From: Neobacillus rhizophilus
GTDB taxonomy: Bacteria; Bacillota; Bacilli; Bacillales; Cytobacillaceae
Assembly (NCBI RefSeq): GCF_018343535.1
Contig: NZ_JAGYPF010000002.1
Span: forward strand, 88,103-152,102
Direction of reading: 5' to 3'
Length of the DNA stretch: 64,000 bases
Shown one piece after another: positions 8,463 to 16,693 of this stretch. The position numbers and the translations under genes were made by a program. The notes beneath the pieces were generated by a model. It had not been told where the DNA came from and did no database searches. It was given only the letters and a program-made list of their open reading frames with translations. The stretch's first letter is position 1, and every line of letters starts with the position of its first letter.

Positions 8463-8626
8463 GTTTATAAACCAAAAACCAGTCATTTTTTACTCCTTGC
8501 TAAAGCCCCATAAGTGGGAATTCTGGCCATGCTGCTAGCCATTGTGTTCCTCAGTATCCAAACACCAATCCGTTGATAAAAAAATAGATCAGATGACCTA
8601 CAGCTTGCCTAAAGCCAAAAGAAGAA

Positions 8627-8690
8627 GCCATGCATAATTTATTGTATATATTCACTTTCGCAGGATAGTGAATCCATCATCGTACATGGC
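8627..8690 (+). promoter_or_regulatory. Nested inverted repeats before the amine oxidase gene
   Basis: An outer GCCATG / CATGGC pair encloses an inner ATTCACT / AGTGAAT pair with a 10-nt loop. The structure ends about 10 bases before the ribosome site (AAGGAGGAC at 8702-8710). It could be a leader structure or a protein-binding operator. I recognise no known riboswitch class. Confidence 0.35.
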
Positions 8691-8715
8691 TTATTTTGTA
8701 TAAGGAGGACAGGCT

Positions 8716-10275
8716 TTGGCACGTACACCATTAGCAGGTATTTTGCAGAAGTCTTTCGCTGTGGCCAGTGCCTCAGTGGATAAGGAAAAAAGTACTGGAC
8801 AAGCTGATTTGAAGGAAGGTACCACATCACAAAAAGTCGATGACATTCCAGAAAAGGAAAAGAAGCAGTTAATCAAAAATAGCGACGGTTTTAATAAAGC
8901 TCCAAAGATAGTCATTGTGGGAGCAGGATTAGCGGGACTAACGAGCGCCTTTCGACTTAAACAGCAAGGGATTAATGCAACCATTTATGAAGCGGCCAAT
9001 CGCGTTGGGGGGCGTTGTTGGACAAGAAGGGGGCATTTTAAAGACGGCCAAATCGTCGAACGGGGTGGGGAGTTAATAGATACAGGTCATAAAGAGATTC
9101 AAGACTTGGGAAAAGAGCTTGGCTTGGAATTTGATAATGTAGTGATGGCAGAGCCAAAAGGGACAATGCCATTTTATTTTTTTGATGGCTGCTCCTATAC
9201 CTTTGAGGAAGTCACAAATGATTTTATGAGTATTTTTCCTAAACTGAAAAAGGATTTAATAGAGGTTGGTGAAACTACACTTTACAATCATTATACTAAA
9301 CGCGGATATGAACTGGATCGTCTGTCAGTGGTTGATTATATTAATGAAATTGTACCAGGAGGAATCCAATCAAAATTCGGCAAATTACTTGAAGTTGCCT
9401 ATACCGTCGAAAATGGAGCAGATGCCAGCCTTCAAAGTGCGTTAAATCTCCTCTATATGTTGGGCTTTGCCCAAAAGGATCATTTTCACATATATGGAGA
9501 CTCAGATGAGTCCTTTCATATTAGAGGTGGAAATGATCAGCTCCCCACCTTATTAGCTGAAAATCTTACAGGACAAATCGAGTTTAATTCCCCTCTTATA
9601 AAAATTGAACAAACCAGCCAAAATGAAATAAGACTTACCTTTCGAAATCGTATAAAGGAATGGGAGGTTTTGGCGGATAAAGTTATTCTGTCTATACCAT
9701 TTAAAATTTTAAAAACGATAGATTTTGAGAATGCCAGTTTTCGAGAATTAAAGAAAATGGCAATTGAAGAACTGGGAATGGGAGTAAATACAAAGCTACA
9801 AGCACAGTTTGCCCAGCGATTCTGGAATGGACTTGGGAATAATGGCGAAACCTTTACGGATACTGGCTATCAGCAGACATTCGAGTCATCACGTGCCCAA
9901 CAAGGCACTTCAGGAATTTTGGTCAATTATACAGGGGGCGAAACAGCGGCCAAACTGTCTGCGTTAACGGTAACAGAAAAGAAGGAAGCTGCTATAAATT
10001 TTTTGGACAAGCTGGATCTTGTGTTTCCAGGAAGTACAAGCTGTTGGAATGGTTTAGTAACGGTTGATCACTGGCTAAGTAATCAATGGTCAAAAGGAGC
10101 CTATTCCTACTGGAAAGTTGGCCAATACACGAAATTTGCCGGAATAGCTGGGGAGCGGGAAGGCAATATCTTCTTCGCTGGTGAGCACACCTCCATTAAC
10201 TATCCAGGCTATTTAAACGGGGCAGTGGAATCCGGGGAAAGGGCTGCGAAAGAGGTGATTAATGATTCACTTTAA
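8716..10275 (+). CDS. Flavin-containing monoamine oxidase family protein
   Basis: A 519-residue FAD-dependent amine oxidase, which would oxidatively deaminate an amine or amino acid. After a Lys/Asp-rich N-terminal stretch of about 55 residues comes the dinucleotide-binding IVIVGAGLAGLTSAFRL and then the GG-motif EAANRVGGR. The C-terminal FAD segment FAGEHTSINYPGYLNGAVESGERAA is typical of MAO/LAAO proteins. The TTG at 8716 follows AAGGAGGACAGGC and is the only start with a ribosome site. The N-terminal extension is not a clear signal peptide. Substrate and role are unknown. Confidence 0.85.
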   Translation: MARTPLAGILQKSFAVASASVDKEKSTGQADLKEGTTSQKVDDIPEKEKKQLIKNSDGFNKAPKIVIVGAGLAGLTSAFRLKQQGINATIYEAANRVGGRCWTRRGHFKDGQIVERGGELIDTGHKEIQDLGKELGLEFDNVVMAEPKGTMPFYFFDGCSYTFEEVTNDFMSIFPKLKKDLIEVGETTLYNHYTKRGYELDRLSVVDYINEIVPGGIQSKFGKLLEVAYTVENGADASLQSALNLLYMLGFAQKDHFHIYGDSDESFHIRGGNDQLPTLLAENLTGQIEFNSPLIKIEQTSQNEIRLTFRNRIKEWEVLADKVILSIPFKILKTIDFENASFRELKKMAIEELGMGVNTKLQAQFAQRFWNGLGNNGETFTDTGYQQTFESSRAQQGTSGILVNYTGGETAAKLSALTVTEKKEAAINFLDKLDLVFPGSTSCWNGLVTVDHWLSNQWSKGAYSYWKVGQYTKFAGIAGEREGNIFFAGEHTSINYPGYLNGAVESGERAAKEVINDSL

Positions 10276-10314
10276 AAAGGAAATGCTTGGACAAGACGTA
10301 AAACAAGAAAAATG

Positions 10315-10335
10315 GGGTGGTGGCAGGCACCACCC
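10315..10335. repeat. Short perfect palindrome GGGTGGTG-GCAGG-CACCACCC
   Basis: An 8-bp perfect inverted repeat with a 5-nt loop lies between the convergent amine oxidase and subtilase genes. It resembles the dispersed GTGGCAGGCACC-type palindromes of Bacillus genomes and may also aid termination. Confidence 0.6.
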
Positions 10336-10359
10336 AACTGTTTGGAATCAGACTCGCTT

Positions 10360-11826
10360 TTATTTTTTTGCCTTATCTTTTGCAAGGAATTTGTAAATGT
10401 TTGCTTCACCGGATCCGTAAAGTGGGTCAACCCCGACTTTACCGAAATCAATAGCACTTTGTCTAATAGCCGCAGCTACTTGTGCTGGTGAGTATTCTGG
10501 GTGGGCGGCTTTAATAACCCCGGCAACACCTGCGACTTTTGGTGCCGCCATTGAAGTTCCATGTAAATAGGAGTACCCATGCCATTGTCCATCGTTGAAT
10601 TGTGTTGTGGCATTACCTCCTGAAACAGGGTAAGTAGGATACGTTGACAATGTCCGATAAGTAAAATCACGTTTATTTAAAAAGTCTCCGGCTGGATTTT
10701 GACGATACAAGCTGTCATATAACGGACCATTATCCCCGCCAGGACCGGCTACATCGATAGAATTACCGTAATTGGAATAGAAGGCGATATTTTTATCCGA
10801 CCATTCATTCGATGAGGACACCGTAATGACGCCAGGAATTTGTGCAGGTACTACCCGGGACGGACCTTTAATATCAATACCGTAAGTAGCTTTCCAATAG
10901 GCTTGCATATCATGTAAGTTATTCAAGTCTTTTGAATCATTCCCAGCCGATACAACGACCGTAACCCCTTTTTGAGTGGCATACTGAATAGCACGCTGAT
11001 AAGCTACCATAGAAGCGGAGTCACCCTTTTCTCCCAAGTTATGGGCCATCCAGCGCCAACCGCCAATCGACATGTTAATGACTTCGACTCCATCATTAGC
11101 AGCAGCTACAATAGCGTCGGTAATCCAGGATTGCTGAGCTCCACCTGTTGCCCCAAAAACGCGATAAGCACGAACAGTTAACTCAGGGCCTACGCCCTTT
11201 ACCTTTCCATTTGCGGCAATCGAACCGGCAACGTGGGTGCCGTGGCCATTTTTATCCCAAGCATCTGTTGTGCCAGGTACAAAGGTCTTAGATCCAGCCT
11301 CATCAGCATTGGCTGCCAAATCTGGGTGGCTAAAATCAATCCCGGTATCGATAACTGCCACAACAGTATCATGATTTCCTTGATTTAATTTATAAGAATC
11401 CCCTTCATGTGTTAATCGCTGCATATCCCATTGTTTATCCCAGTAGCTATCGGCATTTGGATCTAGAGTTACCTTCTGCCCATTAGGTGTACCCGGGGTA
11501 AATTGAACAGCATCATCCGGGTCTGTTTCCAAATATGCTTCAAGTTCCCTTCCAGCCGATTGGATATTCGTATCCTGTGAAATTTTTGATAGAAAGTCCT
11601 GATCAGAGGAAGCGGCTTCGACGATTCCTATTTCTTTAACTACTCTTTCTACTTTTCCGCCTGCCTGTTCAATTTTTGCAGTGAAGTTGGCCGGAAGCTT
11701 TCCTTTATAAGCTAATACATAATGTTCTTGTCCTGCTTCTGCCTTAGGCTTGTCCGCCTGCACTCCGGCAAGCAATGAAATGGAAAGAACTGAACAAACC
11801 GATAGAACCGCTAATCTTTTTTTCAA
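10360..11826 (-). CDS. Secreted subtilisin-like serine protease (S8 family), first copy
   Basis: A 488-residue exported protease. A signal peptide (MKKRLAVLSVCSVLSISLLAG) is followed by an I9-like propeptide to about residue 120. The catalytic triad is visible as Asp160 (VVAVIDTGID), His195 (NGHGTHVAG) and Ser425 (HGTSMAAP). The oxyanion Asn lies in the SAGNDS segment. The propeptide probably folds the enzyme and is then cut off. The gene is monocistronic, convergent with the amine oxidase gene and divergent from queF. It likely degrades extracellular protein for nutrition. Confidence 0.92.
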   Translation of the reverse strand: MKKRLAVLSVCSVLSISLLAGVQADKPKAEAGQEHYVLAYKGKLPANFTAKIEQAGGKVERVVKEIGIVEAASSDQDFLSKISQDTNIQSAGRELEAYLETDPDDAVQFTPGTPNGQKVTLDPNADSYWDKQWDMQRLTHEGDSYKLNQGNHDTVVAVIDTGIDFSHPDLAANADEAGSKTFVPGTTDAWDKNGHGTHVAGSIAANGKVKGVGPELTVRAYRVFGATGGAQQSWITDAIVAAANDGVEVINMSIGGWRWMAHNLGEKGDSASMVAYQRAIQYATQKGVTVVVSAGNDSKDLNNLHDMQAYWKATYGIDIKGPSRVVPAQIPGVITVSSSNEWSDKNIAFYSNYGNSIDVAGPGGDNGPLYDSLYRQNPAGDFLNKRDFTYRTLSTYPTYPVSGGNATTQFNDGQWHGYSYLHGTSMAAPKVAGVAGVIKAAHPEYSPAQVAAAIRQSAIDFGKVGVDPLYGSGEANIYKFLAKDKAKK

Positions 11827-11987
11827 CCCAATTCCCCCTAGTAATCTACTAATTAACGTTTGAGGCGTTATGAGTTGATTTTAGGACAAGGTCATAAAAT
11901 AATGTGTCGAACGAACGGTTGGAATGCTAAAAATTTTTAGACAGATAGATACAATATGCATGTCCCCTCGCTAAAAATTTTTTCCAT

Positions 11988-12016
11988 TTGACGAATATTG
12001 CACTGTCCAATATAGT
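11988..12016 (+). promoter_or_regulatory. Sigma-A-type promoter for the queF leader
   Basis: TTGACG at 11988-11993 and TATAGT at 12011-12016 are separated by 17 bases, near-ideal for a vegetative promoter. Transcription would begin about 30 bases before the preQ1 aptamer. Confidence 0.7.
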
Positions 12017-12049
12017 ATAGATAGAAAAAAGAATACCCGTATCGAACGG

Positions 12050-12088
12050 GAGAGGTTCATAGCTGATACCCTCTATAAAAAACTATGG
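12050..12088 (+). promoter_or_regulatory. preQ1-I riboswitch controlling queF
   Basis: GAGAGGTTC...CCCTCTATAAAAAACTA matches the class I preQ1 aptamer: a short AGAGG/CCTCT stem, a C-rich loop, and an A-rich tail that forms the H-type pseudoknot. A terminator lies at 12101-12131 and queF follows, as in other Bacillaceae queuosine genes. PreQ1 binding should favour termination and lower queF expression. Confidence 0.92.
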
Positions 12089-12100
12089 ATTCATGTCAAT

Positions 12101-12131
12101 AAAGCCATGTCCATAAGGATGTGGCTTTTTT
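12101..12131 (+). terminator. Riboswitch-controlled terminator in the queF leader
   Basis: AAAGCCATGTCCATAAGGATGTGGCTTTTTT forms a GCCA-containing stem with a T6 tail about 12 bases after the aptamer. It is the expected expression platform of the preQ1 riboswitch. Confidence 0.85.
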
Positions 12132-12167
12132 GCTTTTATCCCTTTAGTTTGATTAGAATGGTGAAGT

Positions 12168-12208
12168 ACCTCTCCTGTGAAAGTGCTGGGGCACATTTTA
12201 CAGGAGGT
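12168..12208 (+). promoter_or_regulatory. Hairpin that buries the queF ribosome-binding site
   Basis: CTGTGAAAGTGC (12175-12186) pairs with GCACATTTTACAG (12191-12203) across a TGGG loop with one bulged A. The stem continues as ACCTC (12168-12172) with GAGGT (12204-12208) after a 2-nt bulge. The whole AGGAGG of queF is therefore double-stranded, seven bases before the ATG. This is a second possible control layer, downstream of the riboswitch terminator. Confidence 0.7.
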
Positions 12209-12214
12209 TTTTTT

Positions 12215-12715
12215 ATGTCTGGACGTACACATGAACAAGGTTTAAAGGATTTAACATTGCTCGGAAACCAGGGTACCAAATACTTATTTGAATATTCTTC
12301 GGAGGTCTTGGAGGCTGTCGACAACCTGCATCCAAACCGCGATTTTTTTGTAAAATTTAACTGCCCTGAGTTTACGAGCCTTTGCCCGCTGACGGGACAA
12401 CCGGATTTTGCAACAATGTATATTTCCTATATCCCCGATCAGAAAATTGTAGAAAGCAAATCGCTGAAATTATATCTTTTCAGCTTCCGCAACCACGGTG
12501 ATTTCCATGAGGATTGTGTCAACATCATCATGAATGACTTAATTAAGCTCCTTGATCCACGCTATATCGAGGTATGGGGAAAATTTACGCCGCGTGGCGG
12601 AATTTCAATTGATCCATGGTGCAACTATGGTAAACCGGGCACGAAATATGAGGAAATGGCCCAGTTCCGGTTGATGAATCATGATCTTTATCCTGAAAAA
12701 GTAGATAACCGATAA
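12215..12715 (+). CDS. queF: NADPH-dependent 7-cyano-7-deazaguanine reductase QueF
   Basis: A 166-residue QueF that reduces preQ0 to preQ1, the last free-base step of queuosine synthesis for tRNA wobble positions. The active-site segment [19 protein letters not shown] carries the thioimide-forming Cys (about residue 57) and the nearby Asp (64). The C-terminal [12 protein letters not shown] is also typical. The ATG at 12215 follows CAGGAGG; an in-frame upstream ATG at 12107 lies within the terminator and lacks a site. queC, queD and queE are not adjacent here, so queF stands as its own riboswitch-controlled unit. Confidence 0.95.
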   Translation: MSGRTHEQGLKDLTLLGNQGTKYLFEYSSEVLEAVDNLHPNRDFFVKFNCPEFTSLCPLTGQPDFATMYISYIPDQKIVESKSLKLYLFSFRNHGDFHEDCVNIIMNDLIKLLDPRYIEVWGKFTPRGGISIDPWCNYGKPGTKYEEMAQFRLMNHDLYPEKVDNR

Positions 12716-12751
12716 GATACAGCTAACAAGAAGATATACTTAGAATTTCCT

Positions 12752-12787
12752 CCCTCCCTTGGTCCTAAGGCCATGGGAGGTTTTTTT
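12752..12787 (+). terminator. Rho-independent terminator after queF
   Basis: CCTCCCTTGGTC / GGCCATGGGAGG with a short CTAA loop and a T7 tail forms a strong GC-rich stem. Confidence 0.9.
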
Positions 12788-12920
12788 ATTAAAAAGTCTT
12801 TACAATATTTTCACTTATGTTAAAAAATTAGAAATTCTACAAATTTCTCACCGAAATTTTACAAAATATTCCTTTAATTCGTGGTACTTTATATTCATCA
12901 ACAGAATTGGGGAGAGAAAT

Positions 12921-14348
12921 ATGAGGAAATTATCGTCTGCGGTTTTAATTTTTGTATTAACTTTCTTTTTCTTTTCAAGCCAATCGGAGGCTGCCACTTC
13001 TCAGTTAATTATTATTAATAAGAAGACAAATACCCTCGCATATTACGATGGAGGCACATTAGTAAGGACTTTTAAGGTGGCGACAGGAAGGTCAAGGGAC
13101 TTAACTCCCGAAGGAAAATTTAGGATCGTTAATAAAATTGTAAATCGCCCTTATTATACAGGACATATTGCCGGGGGGGACCCCCGCAACCCACTAGGCG
13201 ACCGCTGGATGGGCCTTGAGGCAAGAGGAACATATGGAACCACTTATGGCATCCATGGGAATAACAATGAAAGCTCCATTGGCCGGTACGTCAGCTCAGG
13301 CTGTGTACGCATGCATAACTCGGAAATTCGGTGGCTCTTTGACCGAATTCAAAATTATACTGAAGTGGTTATTACCCATTCCGGTGACAGTTTTGACACT
13401 ATCGCCATGGCTAATGGATACGGAGTAACCGTACCAGTTAATGGGGAGAATCCAGGTACGACAGCACCACAAATTCAAAACGGCTGGGTGCAAGCAGGCG
13501 GCAATAAGTATTATTATGAAAATGGAGCAGTAAAAACAGGTTGGCAGACGATAAACGGCAAAAAATATTTCTTTGATAAAGCCGGAATAATGAAGACTGG
13601 CTGGCTGACGGATGCCGGCAAGAAATATTATTTGGATAGCAGCGGCGTGTTGAAAACAGGCTGGCAAGAGATTAAAGGGAAGAAATATTATTTTGCAAAC
13701 GATGGTGTGATGAAGACTGGCTGGCTTGAAGATGGTGGCCAAAAGTTCTATCTTGATAAAGACGGAGCGGCGAAAACGGGCTGGTTGGAAGACGGCGGCA
13801 ATAAGTATTATTTTGATGCTGCCGGGGCAATGAAAACGGGCTGGATCGAGGATAACGGGATTAAATATTTCCTTGACGCTACCGGTGCGATGAAAACGGG
13901 TTGGCTGGAGGACGGCGGAAATAGATTTTATTTAGATAATACTGGAGCCATGAAGACCGGCTGGCTTGAAGCGGGCGACAAGAAATATTATTTTGCCGGC
14001 GATGGCGTGATGCAAACCGGGTGGGTTAAGGATGAAGAAAAATGGTACTATCTTGATCAATTAGAGGGTATGAAAACGGGCTGGATCAATTATAAAGGCA
14101 AATGGTATTACATCAACTCCAATGGCGTGATGGATAACACCGTCATCAGCAAGCTCGAGGACTTTGATCCCGCTGTTACGGAAAATACCGGCTGGACGAA
14201 TATTGGCGGGAATAAATACTTTTTAAAGAAAAACCCTACTCTTGTTACTGGCTGGTTGAACTTCGAGAATAATTGGTACTATCTCTATGTTAATGCTGAT
14301 ATGGCAAAAAACTTCATCAATGATGAGAATAAGCTTGTACAAAATTAA
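12921..14348 (+). CDS. Secreted L,D-transpeptidase with C-terminal wall-binding repeats
   Basis: A 475-residue exported protein. The signal peptide is MRKLSSAVLIFVLTFFFFSS. Residues 27-150 form a YkuD domain with His112 (GIHG) and the catalytic Cys128 in SSGCVRMHN, which cross-links peptidoglycan stem peptides. From about residue 165 to 455 there are some twelve repeats of roughly 20 residues of the form GWxxxxGKKYYFDxxGxMKTGW, like the choline-binding-type repeats that attach to cell wall polymers. The ATG at 12921 follows GGGGAGAGA. The strong DNA similarity of neighbouring repeats suggests recent expansion or slippage. Confidence 0.9.
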   Translation: MRKLSSAVLIFVLTFFFFSSQSEAATSQLIIINKKTNTLAYYDGGTLVRTFKVATGRSRDLTPEGKFRIVNKIVNRPYYTGHIAGGDPRNPLGDRWMGLEARGTYGTTYGIHGNNNESSIGRYVSSGCVRMHNSEIRWLFDRIQNYTEVVITHSGDSFDTIAMANGYGVTVPVNGENPGTTAPQIQNGWVQAGGNKYYYENGAVKTGWQTINGKKYFFDKAGIMKTGWLTDAGKKYYLDSSGVLKTGWQEIKGKKYYFANDGVMKTGWLEDGGQKFYLDKDGAAKTGWLEDGGNKYYFDAAGAMKTGWIEDNGIKYFLDATGAMKTGWLEDGGNRFYLDNTGAMKTGWLEAGDKKYYFAGDGVMQTGWVKDEEKWYYLDQLEGMKTGWINYKGKWYYINSNGVMDNTVISKLEDFDPAVTENTGWTNIGGNKYFLKKNPTLVTGWLNFENNWYYLYVNADMAKNFINDENKLVQN

Positions 14349-14358
14349 GAATCGCAAG

Positions 14359-14391
14359 GAGAAGGCACTTAGCGGAGTGTCTTCTTTTTTT
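14359..14391 (+). terminator. Rho-independent terminator after the transpeptidase gene
   Basis: AGAAGGCACT / AGTGTCTTCT with a TAGCGG loop is followed by a T-run. Confidence 0.85.
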
Positions 14392-14462
14392 ACATGAAAG
14401 GTATGATAAGTCAAAGGAAAAGTTTAAAATATTTGTAGGTTCTTTGAAAGGAAGGAAGTTCA

Positions 14463-14909
14463 ATGTCCGTGCTAAATAAGTTGCAGTTTAAAGACCAGGG
14501 ACAGCCAGTGTTGATTGTCAACGCACCGCAGTCCTATGATGAGGTCATTCGAACGTTTGAAGGTGAGGTCCACCGCAAAGCGGTAATGGAAAGCTATGAT
14601 TTTGTGCAGGTATTTGGGACAAGTAATGAAGAATTAGGGGCTTTGGCAAAAAGCGCCGAGAAATTCGTTAAAGAAGACGGGCTTTTCTGGCTATGTTATC
14701 CGAAAAAGTCTTCCAAGACTTATAAAGGCTCTGATTGCAGCCGCGACACGGTGATGTATTTACTGGCTGATGAAGGCTACGAACCTGTCCGGCAGATTGC
14801 CATCGACGACGATTGGTCTGCCTTAAGATTTCGGAAGGCTGAGAATATTAAAACCATGAAGCGAAGCTTCGCTGTAACGGAAAAAGGAAAAGAGCGGACG
14901 GAAGATTAG
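14463..14909 (+). CDS. DUF3052-like protein, intact copy of a tandem triplication
   Basis: A 148-residue soluble protein of unknown function. Segments such as VLIVNAPQSYDEV, FWLCYPKKSSKTYKGSDCSRDTV and IAIDDDWSALRFRK resemble the DUF3052-type family of small cytoplasmic proteins; this is recalled, not searched. The ATG at 14463 has GGAAGGAAG upstream. Two decayed copies follow at 15194 and 15934, each after an iteron block. A terminator-like hairpin (AAGGTAC / GTACCTT) at 14972-15000 ends the transcript. Its proximity to the parMR-like genes may be incidental. Confidence 0.7.
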   Translation: MSVLNKLQFKDQGQPVLIVNAPQSYDEVIRTFEGEVHRKAVMESYDFVQVFGTSNEELGALAKSAEKFVKEDGLFWLCYPKKSSKTYKGSDCSRDTVMYLLADEGYEPVRQIAIDDDWSALRFRKAENIKTMKRSFAVTEKGKERTED

Positions 14910-14971
14910 GCAAATAAGTCAACACACTCTTTCATCCCCATATATATTGAAAAGCTAAGAAACAGATTTGA

Positions 14972-15000
14972 AGGTACTCATGTTGGGTACCTTCTTTTTA
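14972..15000 (+). terminator. Terminator after the DUF3052-like gene (also present in each tandem unit)
   Basis: GAAGGTACTCATGTTGGGTACCTTCTTTTTAG forms a 7-8 bp stem with a T5 tail. Degraded relatives lie at about 15685-15712 and 16462-16491, at the same position in the two later units. Confidence 0.75.
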
Positions 15001-15032
15001 GTTTCACCTGGAATTTTGTAATAATCCACCCA

Positions 15033-15170
15033 TGTATACAATGCGTAAACACGTTTACTTTTCGTGTACATTTTGTTCACAAATCAGTTTATATGTATAC
15101 AAAGTTGTATGCATCCCGACGTGTAGCCATGTATACAACTTTGTTGTTTTTGTATTCATCCGTGTTTACA
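15033..15170 (+). repeat. Iteron block A (TGTATACA/TGTAAACA-type sites)
   Basis: Nine 8-bp sites with the pattern YGTNNNCA/YGTNNACN lie within 138 bp. Three are exact TGTATACA (15033, 15094, 15130); one is TGTTTACA (15163). The others are variants: CGTAAACA, CGTTTACT, CGTGTACA, TGTTCACA and TGTATGCA. Many are palindromic and spaced about one to four helical turns apart. The block lies between the intact DUF3052-like gene and its first decayed copy. It is homologous over about 170 bp to blocks B and C. Confidence 0.8.
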
Positions 15171-15193
15171 TAGTCATTTTGAAAGGAAGTTTA

Positions 15194-15630
15194 ATGTTAG
15201 TTCATATAAAATTGCAGTTTAAGGATATGGGACAGCCAGTGTTAATCGCATCGCAGTCTTACGATGAGGTTATGCAAACTTTGAAGTTGAGGTCCATCAC
15301 GCGGCGGACATGGATCCCTATGATTTTGTCCGGATATTTAGGACATGCAATGAAGAATTGAGGGCTTTGGCAAAGACTGCTGAGAAGTTTTTAAAAGAAG
15401 ACGTGCTATGCTGGCTATGCTATCCGAATAAGTCTTACAAGAACTATAAAGTAATGACTGCAGCCGGGACCCGGTTATATATTTACTGGCGGATGAAGGC
15501 TACTGTTTTGTCCAGCAGGTTTACTATCGACGATGATTGGTCTGCATTAAGATTTTGAAAGGGACAGAATATTAAAACAAGCCAAGCTTTGCTGTTACGG
15601 AAAAAGGAAAAGAGCGAAGGGAAAAATAGG
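15194..15630 (+). pseudogene. Decayed second copy of the DUF3052-like gene
   Basis: The DNA aligns with the intact gene from the ATG (AAATTGCAGTTTAAGGA...GGACAGCCAGTGTTAAT) to the end (GTTACGGAAAAAGGAAAAGAGCG). It has lost the codons for the NAP motif and carries a one-base deletion near 15275 (ACGTTTG became ACTTTG). This shifts the frame into stops; the reading then continues in other frames. It therefore cannot make the full protein. It is part of a tandem unit of about 735 bp. Confidence 0.85.
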
Positions 15631-15742
15631 TAAACGTCCCCTTTCATCCAGATATAAATTGAAAAGGTAATACTCGAATTTGATGCTGCCTATGTTGGGG
15701 ACCTTCTTTTTAGTTTCACAAAATATTGTAATAAACCACCAA

Positions 15743-15890
15743 TGTATGCAATTTGTAAACATGTTTACTTTTTGTATGCATTTTGTTTACAAATATGTTT
15801 ACACGTATACAAAGTTGCATACAACCCGACGTATAGCCTTGTATAAAACTTTGTTTTTTTGTATTCATCCGTGTTTACATCCTGCTTACA
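15743..15890 (+). repeat. Iteron block B (TGTAAACA/TGTTTACA-type sites)
   Basis: About eleven related 8-bp sites lie within 148 bp. They include TGTAAACA (15754), TGTTTACA (15784, 15796, 15872), TGTATGCA (15743, 15773), CGTATACA (15804), TGCATACA (15816) and TGCTTACA (15883). Compared with block A, individual sites have changed, often from TATACA to TTTACA, but the number and spacing class are kept. This is what selection on a degenerate protein-binding site would give. Confidence 0.8.
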
Positions 15891-15933
15891 TTTACGTTTC
15901 TTTTTAGCCCATTCCATTTTGAAAGAAAGTTCA

Positions 15934-16386
15934 ATGTCACAGTTCTTAAAAAATTGCAGTTTAAGGACCAAGGGCAGCCAGTGTTAATTTTCAACACACC
16001 GAAGTCCTAAGATAAGGTTATTCAAACATTTGAAGTTGATTTAACCACGCGGCGGAAATGGATCGCTATGATTTTTTTTTGCAGATATTTGGGAAAAACA
16101 ATGAAGAATTGGTAGCTTTGGCCAAGAGTGCTGAGAAGTTCGTAAAAGAAGACGGGCTTTTATGGCTATGCTTTTCGAAAAAGTCTTACAAGACCTATAA
16201 AGTTCTGATTGCAGCATGGACACGGTGATATATTTACTGGCTGATGAAGACTACTGCATGTCCGGCAGGTTTGCTATCGACGTTGATGGGTCTTGCATTA
16301 AGGTTTCGAAAGGCAGAGAATATTGAAACTATAAAGCGAAGCCTTGCCGTTACGGAAAAAGGGAAAGAGCGAATGGAAAATTATGA
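15934..16386 (+). pseudogene. Decayed third copy of the DUF3052-like gene
   Basis: From ATGTCACAG to about GAGCGAATGGAAAAT the DNA follows the intact gene, including ACCAAGGGCAGCCAGTGTTAAT and the AAGAAGACGGGCTTTTATGGC stretch. Several small insertions and deletions, an expanded T-run near 16070 and stop codons break the frame. It is followed by a degraded copy of the unit's terminator and by iteron block C. Confidence 0.85.
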
Positions 16387-16526
16387 ACCCATCCTTTCTA
16401 CCCCTGTAAATGTATCTAGCGATTCGAATAGAGCTTGTTAAAACAAAGGAAATGGATTTAAAGGTGTCTTGCTATGGGTACCTCTTTTTAGTTAGTTTCA
16501 CTGAAATATTTGTAATAATCCACGTG

Positions 16527-16693
16527 CGTTTACTATTTGTAAACATGTATACTTTTTGTCTGCGTTTTGTATACAAACTTGTTTACATGTATACAAAGTT
16601 GTACACATCCATACTCCAAGCCGTGTATACAACTTTGTTATTTTTGTAAACATTAATGTTTACAAATTTCCCCGTGGTTACATCCTGTTTACA
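16527..16693 (+). repeat. Iteron block C, directly upstream of the ParM-like gene (parC-like)
   Basis: About thirteen sites lie within 167 bp. They include exact TGTATACA (16568, 16588, 16624), TGTAAACA (16538, 16645), TGTTTACA (16580, 16657, 16686) and TGTACACA (16600), with variants CGTTTACT, TGTATACT and TGGTTACA. It ends about 120 bp before the parM-like start codon. In type II plasmid partition loci the centromere, an iteron array bound by ParR, lies just upstream of parM, so this block is the prime candidate centromere and operator. Confidence 0.8.

Noticed and set aside
8560..8640. Short minus-strand frame reading MASSFGFRQAVGHLIYFF
   Set aside because: Only 26 codons, no clear ribosome site and no recognised family; perhaps a gene remnant but unsupported.
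12107..12214. A longer QueF starting at 12107
   Set aside because: That start lies in the riboswitch terminator, lacks a ribosome site, and QueF is normally about 165 residues, as from 12215.
12759..12920. N-terminal extension of the L,D-transpeptidase
   Set aside because: It begins within the queF terminator; the signal peptide starts at the ATG at 12921 with its own ribosome site.
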